Part shown: positions 16,331 through 24,023 of the stretch, piece after piece
Layout of the letters: the number at the start of each line of letters is the position of its first letter
How positions within the stretch are numbered: the stretch's first letter is position 1
Assembly: GCA_030598025.1 (NCBI GenBank)
Contig: JAUVQS010000003.1
Coordinates: 1-27,480 of the forward strand
Length of the DNA: 27,480 nt
Direction of reading: 5' to 3'
Origin: Acidimicrobiia bacterium
Lineage (GTDB): Bacteria > Actinomycetota > Acidimicrobiia > Spongiisociales > JAHEDJ01
Translations under genes and position numbers: made by a program
The notes under the pieces: generated by a model
Seen by the model: the letters and a program-made list of their open reading frames with translations, nothing else
Told to the model about the DNA's origin: nothing
Database searches by the model: none

Positions 16331-16351
16331 TTGGCTGTTGGCCATTGGCTG
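16331..16351. repeat. Heptamer tandem repeat in the ispG-proS spacer
   Basis: Three consecutive heptamers TTGGCTG, TTGGCCA, TTGGCTG lie in the non-coding spacer between ispG and proS. They resemble the period-7 arrays at 7595-7622 and 23971-23998. Confidence 0.6.
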
Positions 16352-16427
16352 CACCGTTGATGCTCGACCATATAGGCCGGCCGGGTATGGACCTTCGTCG
16401 GACTGCAACTACCGCACAATCGGCCAG

Positions 16428-16440
16428 GGGCCAGAGGCCC
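16428..16440 (-). terminator. Weak GC hairpin after ispG
   Basis: GGGCC / GGCCC with a 3-base loop lies 7 nt after the ispG stop codon. It is short and lacks a T-tract, so it is only a possible terminator. The rest of the 226-nt spacer to proS holds the heptamer repeat and a TTGCAG/TACCCG pair spaced 15 nt, too poor a match to call a promoter. Confidence 0.25.
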
Positions 16441-16446
16441 AACGGC

Positions 16447-17652
16447 TCACTCTTCAACGATTTGCGCGACTCGGGCACGACGTTCCTGGGACCGATTCAC
16501 GTCGCCCTGAATCTGGAGCAGTTCCTCGGCCGTCTCGGCGGCCAGTTGCTCGGCCATCCTGTCCGCCGCTGCCAGGCGAGCATCGACGCCCTCCTCAATC
16601 AGCTTCTGAGCCTCATCGAGCAAAGCGTCGACCATCTCATCTTCAGGAACGACGCGGACGACCTGACCCTTGATGAACAGATGTCCCTTCCCGCGGCCGG
16701 CCGCGATGCCGATGTCGGCCTCTCTCGCCTCGCCCGGTCCATTGACCACACACCCCATCACCGCTACCTGAATCGGCATCTCCGCCTCTTCCAGACGTCT
16801 CTGGGCCTCCCCGGCTACTTCGATGACATCGACTTCGGCCCGTCCACACGAGGGGCAAGCGATGAGGTCCAAACCGGCACGCTCGCGCAACCCGAGGTAT
16901 TCGAGCAACTGCCTTCCGGCTTTCGCCTCTTCAACCGGGTCGGCGGTCAGCGAGAAGCGGATGGTGTCGCCGATGCCCTCCAGGAGCAGGGTGGCGATGC
17001 CGGCCACCGACTTGATCAGGCCGCCCGGTGGCGGCCCGGCCTCCGTGACACCGAGGTGGAGCGGATACTCGACCCGCTCACTCAGCTGTCGGTAGGACTC
17101 GACCATCGACGGCACGTGAGAGTGTTTGACAGAAATCTTGATGTCGTGGAATCCGACGTCCTCGAGATATCGAATCTCAGTCTGTGCGGACTCAACGAGA
17201 GCCTCGGGCACCGCCGAGCCATATTTCGCAAGCAGATCTTTGTCGAGGGATCCGCCGTTGACACCGATCCGGATCGGAACTCGACGCTCCCCTGCCGCTC
17301 GGGCCACTTCCTTGATATGAGCTTCGTTGCGGATATTGCCCGGGTTCAACCGCAGGGCGTGCACTCCCGCCTCGAGGGCAGCCAGCGCCAGCCGGTACTG
17401 GAAGTGGATATCGGCCACGATCGGTACCGGCGAACGCGGCACGATCTCAGCCAGACCCTGTGCAGCAGCGACATCGTTGCAGGTGATGCGCACAATGTCC
17501 GCTCCGGCGCCGGCGAGGGCGTAGACCTGCGCGAGTGTCCCGTCGACGTCGGCCGTTTTGGTCGTCGTCATCGACTGGACGGTCACCTCGGAGCCGCCGC
17601 CAACAGGGACGGATCCCACATGAATCTGGCGGGTCTCCCGGCGCTCGATCAT
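16447..17652 (-). CDS. ispG: 4-hydroxy-3-methylbut-2-en-1-yl diphosphate synthase (GcpE)
   Basis: IspG converts methylerythritol cyclodiphosphate to HMBPP in the MEP pathway of isoprenoid synthesis, using a [4Fe-4S] cluster and an electron donor. The 401-residue protein has a TIM barrel with QSMTTTKTADVDGTL, RLNPGNIRNE and GVTEAG. The C-terminal cluster domain has Cys266, Cys269 (CPSCG) and Cys301 and the fourth ligand Glu308 (GCVVNGPGE). The ATG shares one base with the rseP stop (TGATG), so the gene is coupled to rseP and downstream of dxr. The dxr-rseP-ispG trio is conserved in Actinobacteria. Confidence 0.97.
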   Translation of the reverse strand: MIERRETRQIHVGSVPVGGGSEVTVQSMTTTKTADVDGTLAQVYALAGAGADIVRITCNDVAAAQGLAEIVPRSPVPIVADIHFQYRLALAALEAGVHALRLNPGNIRNEAHIKEVARAAGERRVPIRIGVNGGSLDKDLLAKYGSAVPEALVESAQTEIRYLEDVGFHDIKISVKHSHVPSMVESYRQLSERVEYPLHLGVTEAGPPPGGLIKSVAGIATLLLEGIGDTIRFSLTADPVEEAKAGRQLLEYLGLRERAGLDLIACPSCGRAEVDVIEVAGEAQRRLEEAEMPIQVAVMGCVVNGPGEAREADIGIAAGRGKGHLFIKGQVVRVVPEDEMVDALLDEAQKLIEEGVDARLAAADRMAEQLAAETAEELLQIQGDVNRSQERRARVAQIVEE

Positions 17653-18761
17653 CAGAACTGGATCGGTTGGACGATATCGAGAAGGATGCTCACGAATCCA
17701 ATAAACACCATCAGCAGGATCACGGTGGCCGCGATCGGGATCAGTTTCTGGATGTCGGCTTGCTTGTGGGTGATCCTCTCATAGAGGGCTATCGCGAAGT
17801 GTCCGCCATCCAGCGGCAACAACGGCAGGATGTTGAATGCCCCGAGGATGATGTTGAACACCGCCAGGAAAGCAATGAGCGTGCCGACCCCTATGACGTC
17901 GGCCTGCGATCCCACCTGAGCAATGCCGACCAGGCTGACGGGCCGGATCTCGTCGGGGACGGGCTCCCCGAAGACACCTTTCATCAGCTGGAGGAGCGAT
18001 GACGGTCGGAATACGTTCCAGAGCGTCTTGTAGGCCTCGCCGGTGATGTCAACGACCTCCCGGCCGGCCAAACCAAACGATGAGAAGAGCCCGACATCGA
18101 CTCGTTCGATAACCGGAGCGACTCCCAGATATCCGGACGGATCAGAACCGGCGGCCCCCACGGAGGCGAGAGTCACGGTCAACGTTCTCTGCTGACCGCT
18201 TCGGCTGATGACGATATCGACCTCTTCGCCGGGCCGGGCCGCGATCGCCGACTGAACCTCGGGCCACGTTTCGGTGGATTCGCCGGCGATGGAGAGGAAC
18301 TCGTCACCCGACTTCAATCCGGCCAGCGCCGCCGGGGCGATCTGGTCGGTCCCGTCCATTTCAGCTCTGACTTCATTGACGACCGGCTGAATCTCGATCA
18401 TCCCGTTGATCGCGAACAGCCCGATGAAGATGATGTAGGCGATCGCGAAGTTGGCCGCAATGCCGGCCAGGACAACGACGCTCTTCTGCCAGAACGGCTT
18501 CTCGCGGTAGGTACGGCCGATATCCTCGGGATCGACCTCCTCGAGAACGCTCATCCCGACGATTCGCACGTAGCCGCCGGCCGGGATCGCCCTGAGACCG
18601 TATTCCGTCTCGCCCCGCTGGGTCGACCAGATCCGGGGCCCGAAACCAACGAAGAACTCACTGACCTTGATGCCGAGAGCTTTGGCCGCGAAGAAGTGGC
18701 CCGCCTCATGGGCAAGAATGAAGACCACGAAAGCGGCCAGCATTGATATCGCGCCGGTCAT
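17652..18761 (-). CDS. rseP: Site-2 intramembrane metalloprotease, RseP/RIP family
   Basis: A 369-residue zinc metalloprotease that cuts transmembrane anchors of regulatory or signal-peptide substrates in the cytoplasmic membrane (M50B; Rip1 in mycobacteria). HExxH is at 18-22 (HEAGH) in the first membrane helix, and the third zinc ligand Asp318 lies in PLLPLDGGH. A PDZ domain between them (about 160-215) has the expected LKSGDEFLSIAG loop. I chose ATG 18761, directly before the first membrane helix, with GGTGG upstream. The frame is open for 43 more codons, but these overlap the dxr 3' end and an inverted repeat and have no homology. Its stop overlaps the ispG start by one base. Confidence 0.94.
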   Translation of the reverse strand: MTGAISMLAAFVVFILAHEAGHFFAAKALGIKVSEFFVGFGPRIWSTQRGETEYGLRAIPAGGYVRIVGMSVLEEVDPEDIGRTYREKPFWQKSVVVLAGIAANFAIAYIIFIGLFAINGMIEIQPVVNEVRAEMDGTDQIAPAALAGLKSGDEFLSIAGESTETWPEVQSAIAARPGEEVDIVISRSGQQRTLTVTLASVGAAGSDPSGYLGVAPVIERVDVGLFSSFGLAGREVVDITGEAYKTLWNVFRPSSLLQLMKGVFGEPVPDEIRPVSLVGIAQVGSQADVIGVGTLIAFLAVFNIILGAFNILPLLPLDGGHFAIALYERITHKQADIQKLIPIAATVILLMVFIGFVSILLDIVQPIQF

Positions 18762-18796
18762 ACCGCCACCACGGTACCCGACCGGTGGGATAAGGA

Positions 18797-18847
18797 TTTT
18801 CTCAGCAATGCAATGGCGCGTGGAGAACAACAGTATTGCTGAGAAAA
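18797..18847. repeat. 13-bp A+T-rich inverted repeat between dxr and rseP
   Basis: TTTTCTCAGCAAT (18797-18809) and ATTGCTGAGAAAA (18835-18847) are perfect inverted copies separated by 25 bases. They lie in the 97-bp dxr-rseP spacer. The arms are much more A+T-rich than the surrounding DNA. They could form a hairpin or be an operator. There is no T-tract after the arm on the - strand. Confidence 0.8.
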
Positions 18848-18858
18848 AGCGGGGTCTG

Positions 18859-20004
18859 TCAGCATGCGCCACCCAGAAGGCTGTGCGCAACCGCTCGGGC
18901 TTCGCGATCGACCTCGATGACGTCGTCCACTGTGGTCAGGTCCACGACAGGCACCTGCTCGAGTGTGCGCTCGACGACTTCCGGGATTCCGAGGAACCCG
19001 AGACGGCCATCCAAAAAGGCGTGCACCGCCACCTCGTCGGCAGCATTGAGCACCGCAGGAGCCGACCGTCCGGTCCGCCCTGCCTCATAGGCCAGGTCCA
19101 GTGCTCGAAATGCCTTCCGATCCGGAAGGTCGAACGTGAGCGAACGGGAAGTGAAGTCGAACTCCCCCAGCGCGCCGGCGACCCGATCGGGATAGGTAAC
19201 GGCGTACTGGATCGGTACCCGCATGTCGGGTTCGCCGACATGGGCCTTGAGAGATCCGTCGACGAACTCCACGAGCGAATGCACAATGCTCTGTGGGTGA
19301 ACCACGACGTCGATCTTGTCGTACGGCAGGTCGAACAGATAGTGGGCCTCGATGACTTCCAGCCCTTTGTTGAACAGGGAGGCCGAGTCAATCGTGACCC
19401 GTTTCCCCATGTTCCAGGTGGGGTGCGCCAGTGCCTGTTGCGGCGTCACCTGCTCGAGGTTCTCGAGCGTCGAACCACGAAAAGGGCCGCCCGAAGCCGT
19501 GAGAATCAGCTTTCGCACCGCGGTGGGGTCCTCACCAACCAGGCACTGGAACAAGGCTGAGTGCTCCGAATCCACCGGGAGTAACTCACCTCCACCGCGT
19601 TTGAGAGCCGCCAGGACGACCGGACCGCCGGCAACCAGGGTCTCCTTGTTGGCGAGGGCCAGGCGATTTCCCGCCTCCAGAGTCGCTATCGAAGTCCGCA
19701 AGCCGGCCGCACCAACGATTCCATTCACAACGGTCGTGTTGGGAGTTGCGGCCAGATCCTCCATGACCTCCGACCCGAACGAGGCCCGATCACCCAAAGA
19801 TGCTGCCATGCGCTCACGTTCATCCCCCGTCGGCGCGGCCGCGACGATCTGCGCATCCGGCCACTGAGAGGCAAGGTCGATCAAATCCGCAGACCCGCGC
19901 CTTGCCGCCAGCGCCCGGACTTCGATGCCAAGCCGAACGGCCACGTCCAAAGTCTGCCGACCGATCGATCCGGTGGCGCCCAGGACAACGAGCGGTTGAC
20001 TCAC
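18859..20004 (-). CDS. dxr: 1-deoxy-D-xylulose 5-phosphate reductoisomerase
   Basis: Dxr makes 2-C-methyl-D-erythritol 4-phosphate with NADPH, the committed step of the MEP pathway. The 381-residue protein has the NADPH loop GATGSIG (9-15), NKETLVAGG (119-127), the metal-binding Asp145 and Glu147 (PVDSEHSALFQ), the substrate loop with HPTWNMGKRVTIDSAS and the NKGLEVIEAHYLF helix. Length is normal. The GTG start at 20004 overlaps the cdsA stop by 4 nt (GTGA), which predicts coupling to cdsA. It is in the same operon as rseP and ispG. Confidence 0.97.
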   Translation of the reverse strand: MSQPLVVLGATGSIGRQTLDVAVRLGIEVRALAARRGSADLIDLASQWPDAQIVAAAPTGDERERMAASLGDRASFGSEVMEDLAATPNTTVVNGIVGAAGLRTSIATLEAGNRLALANKETLVAGGPVVLAALKRGGGELLPVDSEHSALFQCLVGEDPTAVRKLILTASGGPFRGSTLENLEQVTPQQALAHPTWNMGKRVTIDSASLFNKGLEVIEAHYLFDLPYDKIDVVVHPQSIVHSLVEFVDGSLKAHVGEPDMRVPIQYAVTYPDRVAGALGEFDFTSRSLTFDLPDRKAFRALDLAYEAGRTGRSAPAVLNAADEVAVHAFLDGRLGFLGIPEVVERTLEQVPVVDLTTVDDVIEVDREARAVAHSLLGGAC

Positions 20005-21146
20005 GCCAGAAATCCGGCCAAACGGAAGAAGAAGTAGGCAGCCGGGATGGTGAACAGGAAGGCATCCACCCGATCAAGGACGCCGCCGTGTCCGGGAAGG
20101 ATCGCTCCCATGTCCTTGATGCCGATCGAGCGCTTGATCAGCGACTCGGCGAGATCACCAAGCGGACCGAACACAGCCACAACAGCCGCCAACCCGAGTC
20201 CTGCCTTCCAGTCCAGTGGCTCGAACCACGGTATGAACGTCAACAGAACTGTCGCAGCGCCGCCGGCGATGATGCCACCGACGAGGCCTTCGACAGTCTT
20301 ATTCGGTGAGAGATCAGGCGCCAGTTTGTGACGCCCCCACCGCTTGCCGACGAAGAACGATCCGATGTCGAGCACACCGGTGGCAATCACGACGGCAACG
20401 ATCAGCGGACGGTGATTCGGATGCTGCGCAATCGGCGCGACGAACGAAAACATGACAGGAATCCAGAGCACACCGAGCATCGTGAGTGCCGCATTGTCGA
20501 GCGGGTTACGACGAACGAGCAGGGAATACCACAGGAGAATCGCGACGGCGGTCGTAGCTGCGAATCCGGCCGCGGCAATCGGGCCGGAAACCCAAGCTCC
20601 AATCAACGCTCCGATGGCACCAACGATCCCGAACAGTGAGAGCGGAACGAATCCGACTCCTCTCAACGCGGTGTAAAACTCGATGATCCCGATGATCGAC
20701 AAAGCGCCCACGAGCAGCATCAACCATCCACCGCCCGCCAACAGGGCGGCGACGACGGCTACTACCAAAACCACGGCCGTGCCGATGCGGCTGGGAAGAT
20801 CCGACTTCGGCTTGTCTGGAACGTCAATCGGTTCTCGCTCGCCGGTTACATCCTCAAATCCGACAACACCCGTTTCGATGCCCGGCATGGTGGCAGCCAC
20901 CGCCGCCATCTCATGATCTTGCTGTTCGGCTTCGGAAATCGCCTCGGCCAGTCCCTGGTACTCGCGGGTCGTGGCAGATACGTAGTCCTCATGGGTGAAA
21001 TCATCCAGGGCGGATGAGCCGTTGGTCAGAGACTCCAGACCATCGGATTCCTCGAGAGCTTCTTCGTCATGAGGCACCCGGTCCGTCGGAAACGGGAGGA
21101 CGTCGCCGCCCTCATCATCCCGACCGATGTCGTCGCCGTCACTCAA
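20001..21146 (-). CDS. cdsA: Phosphatidate cytidylyltransferase (CDP-diacylglycerol synthase) with acidic N-terminal extension
   Basis: CdsA makes CDP-diacylglycerol from CTP and phosphatidic acid, the precursor of all membrane phospholipids. After residue 118 it is a polytopic membrane protein with about eight hydrophobic helices and the family signature SLIKRSIGIKDMGAILPGHG plus GVLDRVD (about 335-361). Before that is an unusual cytoplasmic stretch of about 117 residues, very acidic (Asp/Glu/Gly/Ser-rich), without signal peptide or Cys. The start is TTG at 21146, overlapping the frr stop as TTGA; no ATG or GTG lies in frame nearby. Either this start is correct or the true start is further into the extension, but the extension itself is coding-like. 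It precedes dxr by a 4-nt overlap. Confidence 0.93.
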   Translation of the reverse strand: MSDGDDIGRDDEGGDVLPFPTDRVPHDEEALEESDGLESLTNGSSALDDFTHEDYVSATTREYQGLAEAISEAEQQDHEMAAVAATMPGIETGVVGFEDVTGEREPIDVPDKPKSDLPSRIGTAVVLVVAVVAALLAGGGWLMLLVGALSIIGIIEFYTALRGVGFVPLSLFGIVGAIGALIGAWVSGPIAAAGFAATTAVAILLWYSLLVRRNPLDNAALTMLGVLWIPVMFSFVAPIAQHPNHRPLIVAVVIATGVLDIGSFFVGKRWGRHKLAPDLSPNKTVEGLVGGIIAGGAATVLLTFIPWFEPLDWKAGLGLAAVVAVFGPLGDLAESLIKRSIGIKDMGAILPGHGGVLDRVDAFLFTIPAAYFFFRLAGFLA

Positions 21147-21694
21147 ACTTCGAGCAACTCCTGCTCCTTGTGCTCCATCAGCTCATCGATTCGCTTGGTA
21201 TGCCGGTCCGTGATCTCCTGGAGTTCCTTCTCGGCACGGCGGATGTCGTCTTCAGATACCTCACCCTCGAGCGCTTCGAGATCATCCTTGACATGACGGC
21301 GCACCTGACGCATAGCCACGCGCCCCTCCTCTGCCATGTGCTTCACAACCCGAATGAGTTCTCGGCGGCGGTCCTCGGTCAGGGCCGGAAACGCCAGCCT
21401 GATCACATTGCCGTCGTTCGAGGGATTCAGGCCGAGGTCGGAGGCCTGAATAGCCCGCTCGATGTTGACCATCGAGCCCTTATCGAACGGTGAAAGGACG
21501 AGGAGACGCGGCTCTGGAACCGAAAATGAGGCCAGCTGCTGAAGAGGCGTCGGTGCTCCGTAGTAATCGACCATCACTCTGTGGAGGATTCCTGGATTGG
21601 CGCGTCCGGTGCGCACTGTGCCGAATTCTCCGAGCGTGTGTTCAACAGCCTGATCCATCCGCCGCTCGGCATCGGTCAAGAGTTCCTGGATCAT
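21143..21694 (-). CDS. frr: Ribosome recycling factor
   Basis: RRF splits post-termination ribosomes together with EF-G. The 183-residue protein has the typical three-helix bundle and the beta/alpha domain: FGTVRTGRANPGILHRVMVDYYG, TPLQQLASFSV, SDLGLNPSNDGNVIRLAFP and the C-terminal EKELQEITDRHTKRIDEL helix. The start ATG at 21694 is preceded by a near-perfect GAGGAGG about 5 nt upstream. It follows pyrH after 9 nt and overlaps cdsA by 4 nt. rpsB-tsf-pyrH-frr is one of the most conserved bacterial operons. Confidence 0.97.
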   Translation of the reverse strand: MIQELLTDAERRMDQAVEHTLGEFGTVRTGRANPGILHRVMVDYYGAPTPLQQLASFSVPEPRLLVLSPFDKGSMVNIERAIQASDLGLNPSNDGNVIRLAFPALTEDRRRELIRVVKHMAEEGRVAMRQVRRHVKDDLEALEGEVSEDDIRRAEKELQEITDRHTKRIDELMEHKEQELLEV

Positions 21695-21703
21695 TTCGCC
21701 TCC

Positions 21704-22420
21704 TCAGTGAACCAGCGTTCCGAGGCCTTCTCCCCGGACCGCCCTCACAATGTTCCCGGGTACGGAAATGTTGAACACCGTGATTGGTAAGTCGTGGTCC
21801 TTACACATGGTAATCGCAGTCGAGTCCATCACCTTGAGATCATCAGCAATAACACGCAGATACGCCACTTCCTCGAGAAGTACCGCATTCGGATTGTTGG
21901 TCGGGTCGGCGTCGTAGACACCGTCGACATTCGTAGCCTTCATCACGACCGACGCACCGATCTCGACCGCCCGCAGCGCAGCCGCGGTGTCGGTGGTGAA
22001 GAACGGATTGCCGGTGCCGGCCGCGAAGATGACCACCCTTCCCTTTTCCAGGTGCCTGATGGCGCGCAATCGGATATACGGCTCGCTGAGTTGGCGCATG
22101 CTGATCGCGCTCTGTACGCGGGTCGGCACACCGATCTTCTCGAGGGCATCCTGGAGCGCCAGGGCATTAATGACCGTGGCCAGCATGCCCATGTAGTCGG
22201 CGTTGGCCGGATCCATGCCCTCGGCGGCCTTTGAGACGCCTCTGAAGATGTTCCCACCACCGACAACAACCGCTAACTCGGTGCCGGTCTCCTTCGCCTC
22301 CGAGATCTCGGTGGCGACGCGCAGCACCGTGGTGGGGTCGATGCCGTATCCGATTTCCGGATCCGCAAAGGCTTCACCAGACAGTTTCAGTACGACTCGC
22401 CGCGGTGCTCCGTCGGTCAT
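21704..22420 (-). CDS. pyrH: UMP kinase
   Basis: PyrH phosphorylates UMP to UDP in pyrimidine synthesis and is regulated by UTP and GTP in many bacteria. The 238-residue amino-acid-kinase-fold protein has [10 protein letters not shown] (P-loop-like Lys), [11 protein letters not shown], the UMP-binding [17 protein letters not shown] and the [14 protein letters not shown] loop near the C-terminal third. It starts 1 nt after the tsf stop and precedes frr by 9 nt, so the three genes are probably co-translated. Confidence 0.97.
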   Translation of the reverse strand: MTDGAPRRVVLKLSGEAFADPEIGYGIDPTTVLRVATEISEAKETGTELAVVVGGGNIFRGVSKAAEGMDPANADYMGMLATVINALALQDALEKIGVPTRVQSAISMRQLSEPYIRLRAIRHLEKGRVVIFAAGTGNPFFTTDTAAALRAVEIGASVVMKATNVDGVYDADPTNNPNAVLLEEVAYLRVIADDLKVMDSTAITMCKDHDLPITVFNISVPGNIVRAVRGEGLGTLVH

Positions 22421-22421
22421 G

Positions 22422-23042
22422 TCAATCTTCTCCGATAGTCAGCCGTGCAAAGCGTCGGATTGAGATGTTCTCGCCCATCCTGGCAGCCAGTTGACCAACC
22501 ATATCGCCAATCGTTCCCTCGAACTTGGCGGCGTTGGCGAATGTCTGGTCGAGGAGAACATGGTCCTTGAAGAACGACTCGAGGCGTCCTTCCACGATCT
22601 TGGGGACGATGTGCTCCGGCTTGCCTTCGTTCTCGGCCTGCTTCGAAATCATCTCGGCTTCCTTGGCGACCAGCTCCTCGGGCACCTCGTCGCGGGTCGT
22701 CCATGACGGCTTGCCCCATGCAATGTGCATCGCAATGTCCTTGGCCGCAGCCAGGAACTCGGGGGTCTTGGCCACGAAGTCGGTTTCAGAGGAGAGCTCG
22801 ACCAACACGCCGCTGATCGGACGATCGTCCTGGAGGTGCAGGTAGGAACCGATGGCTCCTTCCGATGCCTCCCGATCGGCGCGCTTGGCAGCGGCTGCGA
22901 GGCCCCGCTCACGCAGCAAGTCGAATGCGGCCTCGAGATCGCCTTCGGTCTCGCTGAGTGCCTTCTTGGCATCCATCATCCCAACCCCGGCCTGCTGCCG
23001 GAGTTGCTGAACATCCTTGGCGGTGAAATCAGCCACTCTCAT
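22422..23042 (-). CDS. tsf: Elongation factor Ts (short form)
   Basis: EF-Ts is the nucleotide exchange factor of EF-Tu. The 206-residue protein has the N-terminal UBA-like domain ([21 protein letters not shown]), the TDFVAK motif (87-92) that contacts EF-Tu, and a single core subdomain ending in [10 protein letters not shown]. Mycobacterial and E. coli EF-Ts proteins have about 270-283 residues with a second subdomain. The short form resembles that of Thermus, and the reading frame here is intact. The ATG overlaps the rpsB stop by 4 nt (ATGA). Confidence 0.95.
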   Translation of the reverse strand: MRVADFTAKDVQQLRQQAGVGMMDAKKALSETEGDLEAAFDLLRERGLAAAAKRADREASEGAIGSYLHLQDDRPISGVLVELSSETDFVAKTPEFLAAAKDIAMHIAWGKPSWTTRDEVPEELVAKEAEMISKQAENEGKPEHIVPKIVEGRLESFFKDHVLLDQTFANAAKFEGTIGDMVGQLAARMGENISIRRFARLTIGED

Positions 23043-23827
23043 CCCTCTTCGGTCGGGGTGGCGGCGGCTTCCTCTTCTACACCAACCGGCACAACATCCT
23101 TTTCCTCATCAACCGGCAAGACATCTTTCATCGAGTCTTTGCCGATCAGATCGCGGCCTTCCCGGCAAGCATCGGCGATCACCGAGGCGAACAGGTCGGC
23201 CGATCGGATGGCGTCGTCATTGCCCGGGATCACCATGTTGATGAGATCGGGATCACAATTCGTGTCGACGACCGCCACGATGGGAATACCCAGACGGCTC
23301 GCTTCCTTCACTGCGGTGGCTTCGGTGTTGACATCCACGATGAACACAATGTCGGGAAGACCGTTGAGGTTTCGCACGCCACCGAGGTTGCGGACGAGTT
23401 TTTCGCGCTCACGCCGCAGACGTAGGCGCTCCTTCTTCGGCCGAGATTCCATCTCGCCCGTCTCATCCATCCGCTCGAGTTCCTTCATGTAGGCGATCCG
23501 CTTCTGAATCGTCTGGAAGTTGGTGAGCATGCCGCCCAGCCAACGGAAGTTGACATACGGCATCTCGGCTCGTTCGGCATGTTCGGCAATAGCCGTTTGG
23601 GTTTGCTTCTTCGTTCCGACGAATAGCACCGTGCCACCGGCCTGCACGACGTCGCGCACAGTCCGATGGGCATCGAGGGTTTGCTGGAGTGTTTGCCGAA
23701 GATCCACGATGTGAATCCCGTTCCGCTCGCCGTAAATGTACGGCTGCATCTTTGGATTCCACCGTTGGGTCTGATGCCCGAAATGGACGCCGGCCTCCAG
23801 CAACTGCTTCATGGTCACTGCTGACAC
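23039..23827 (-). CDS. rpsB: 30S ribosomal protein S2
   Basis: S2 binds the 30S head and is needed for bS1 and mRNA recruitment. The 262-residue protein begins near [19 protein letters not shown] with the S2 signature, includes the second signature [20 protein letters not shown], and has the rest of the core ([21 protein letters not shown]). The C-terminus carries a short acidic tail ([20 protein letters not shown]). I chose GTG at 23827 because AAAGGAG lies 5 nt upstream; the 27 codons before it belong to the structured leader. It is the first gene of the rpsB-tsf-pyrH-frr operon. Confidence 0.96.
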   Translation of the reverse strand: MSAVTMKQLLEAGVHFGHQTQRWNPKMQPYIYGERNGIHIVDLRQTLQQTLDAHRTVRDVVQAGGTVLFVGTKKQTQTAIAEHAERAEMPYVNFRWLGGMLTNFQTIQKRIAYMKELERMDETGEMESRPKKERLRLRREREKLVRNLGGVRNLNGLPDIVFIVDVNTEATAVKEASRLGIPIVAVVDTNCDPDLINMVIPGNDDAIRSADLFASVIADACREGRDLIGKDSMKDVLPVDEEKDVVPVGVEEEAAATPTEEG

Positions 23828-23869
23828 AGCTGCTCCTTTGTGGTTGTTCCTCCGCCCCGGCGATGGATT

Positions 23870-23918
23870 CTCCCGCGAAGCATCCGCTTCGACCGTGGGA
23901 GCTCGCACGAGGCGTGCG
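23870..23918 (-). promoter_or_regulatory. rpsB 5' leader hairpins
   Basis: On the - strand, two stems precede rpsB. CGCAC/GTGCG has a 5-base loop (23904-23918). A longer one, CTCCC/GGGAG, encloses a 6-bp CGAAGC/GCTTCG stem with a 4-base loop (23870-23901). They lie between the candidate promoter and the ribosome-binding site. S2 autoregulates its own leader in other bacteria; such control here is inference. Confidence 0.5.
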
Positions 23919-23930
23919 TTCTTGAAGATG

Positions 23931-23958
23931 AGGGTACCAGCGAGTCATGATGCGGCAA
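23931..23958 (-). promoter_or_regulatory. Candidate rpsB promoter
   Basis: TTGCCG (-35, 23953-23958) and TACCCT (-10, 23931-23936) are 16 nt apart on the - strand, a good match to the actinobacterial TTGNNN/TANNNT pattern. Transcription would begin near 23924, just before the leader hairpins. Confidence 0.55.
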
Positions 23959-23970
23959 GTTCGGGAAGCC

Positions 23971-23998
23971 GGGCTGAGGGCTAATGGCTAAAGGCCGT
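23971..23998. repeat. Heptamer repeat in the whiG-rpsB spacer
   Basis: Consecutive 7-base units GGGCTGA, GGGCTAA, TGGCTAA, AGGCCGT lie between the sigma-factor gene hairpin and the rpsB promoter. Same period and similar units as at 16331-16351. Confidence 0.55.
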
Positions 23999-24023
23999 GA
24001 TCATCGGCTCCGCCGATGATCAC
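23997..24023 (-). terminator. Strong hairpin overlapping the whiG stop codon
   Basis: A 12-bp perfect stem (GTGATCATCGGC / GCCGATGATCAC) with a 3-base loop includes the TGA of the sigma-factor gene. It separates that gene from the rpsB unit. No T-tract follows on the - strand, so it may be a T-less terminator of the kind common in Actinobacteria, or an mRNA 3'-end stabiliser. Confidence 0.65.

Noticed and set aside
16159..17784. 541-codon open frame on the + strand across ispG and the proS spacer
   Set aside because: It covers the complement of two real genes and a non-coding spacer; no domain or start signal.
18762..18890. Longer N-terminus of rseP (43 codons)
   Set aside because: It overlaps dxr and the inverted repeat and adds no family sequence; the first membrane helix with HExxH begins just after ATG 18761.
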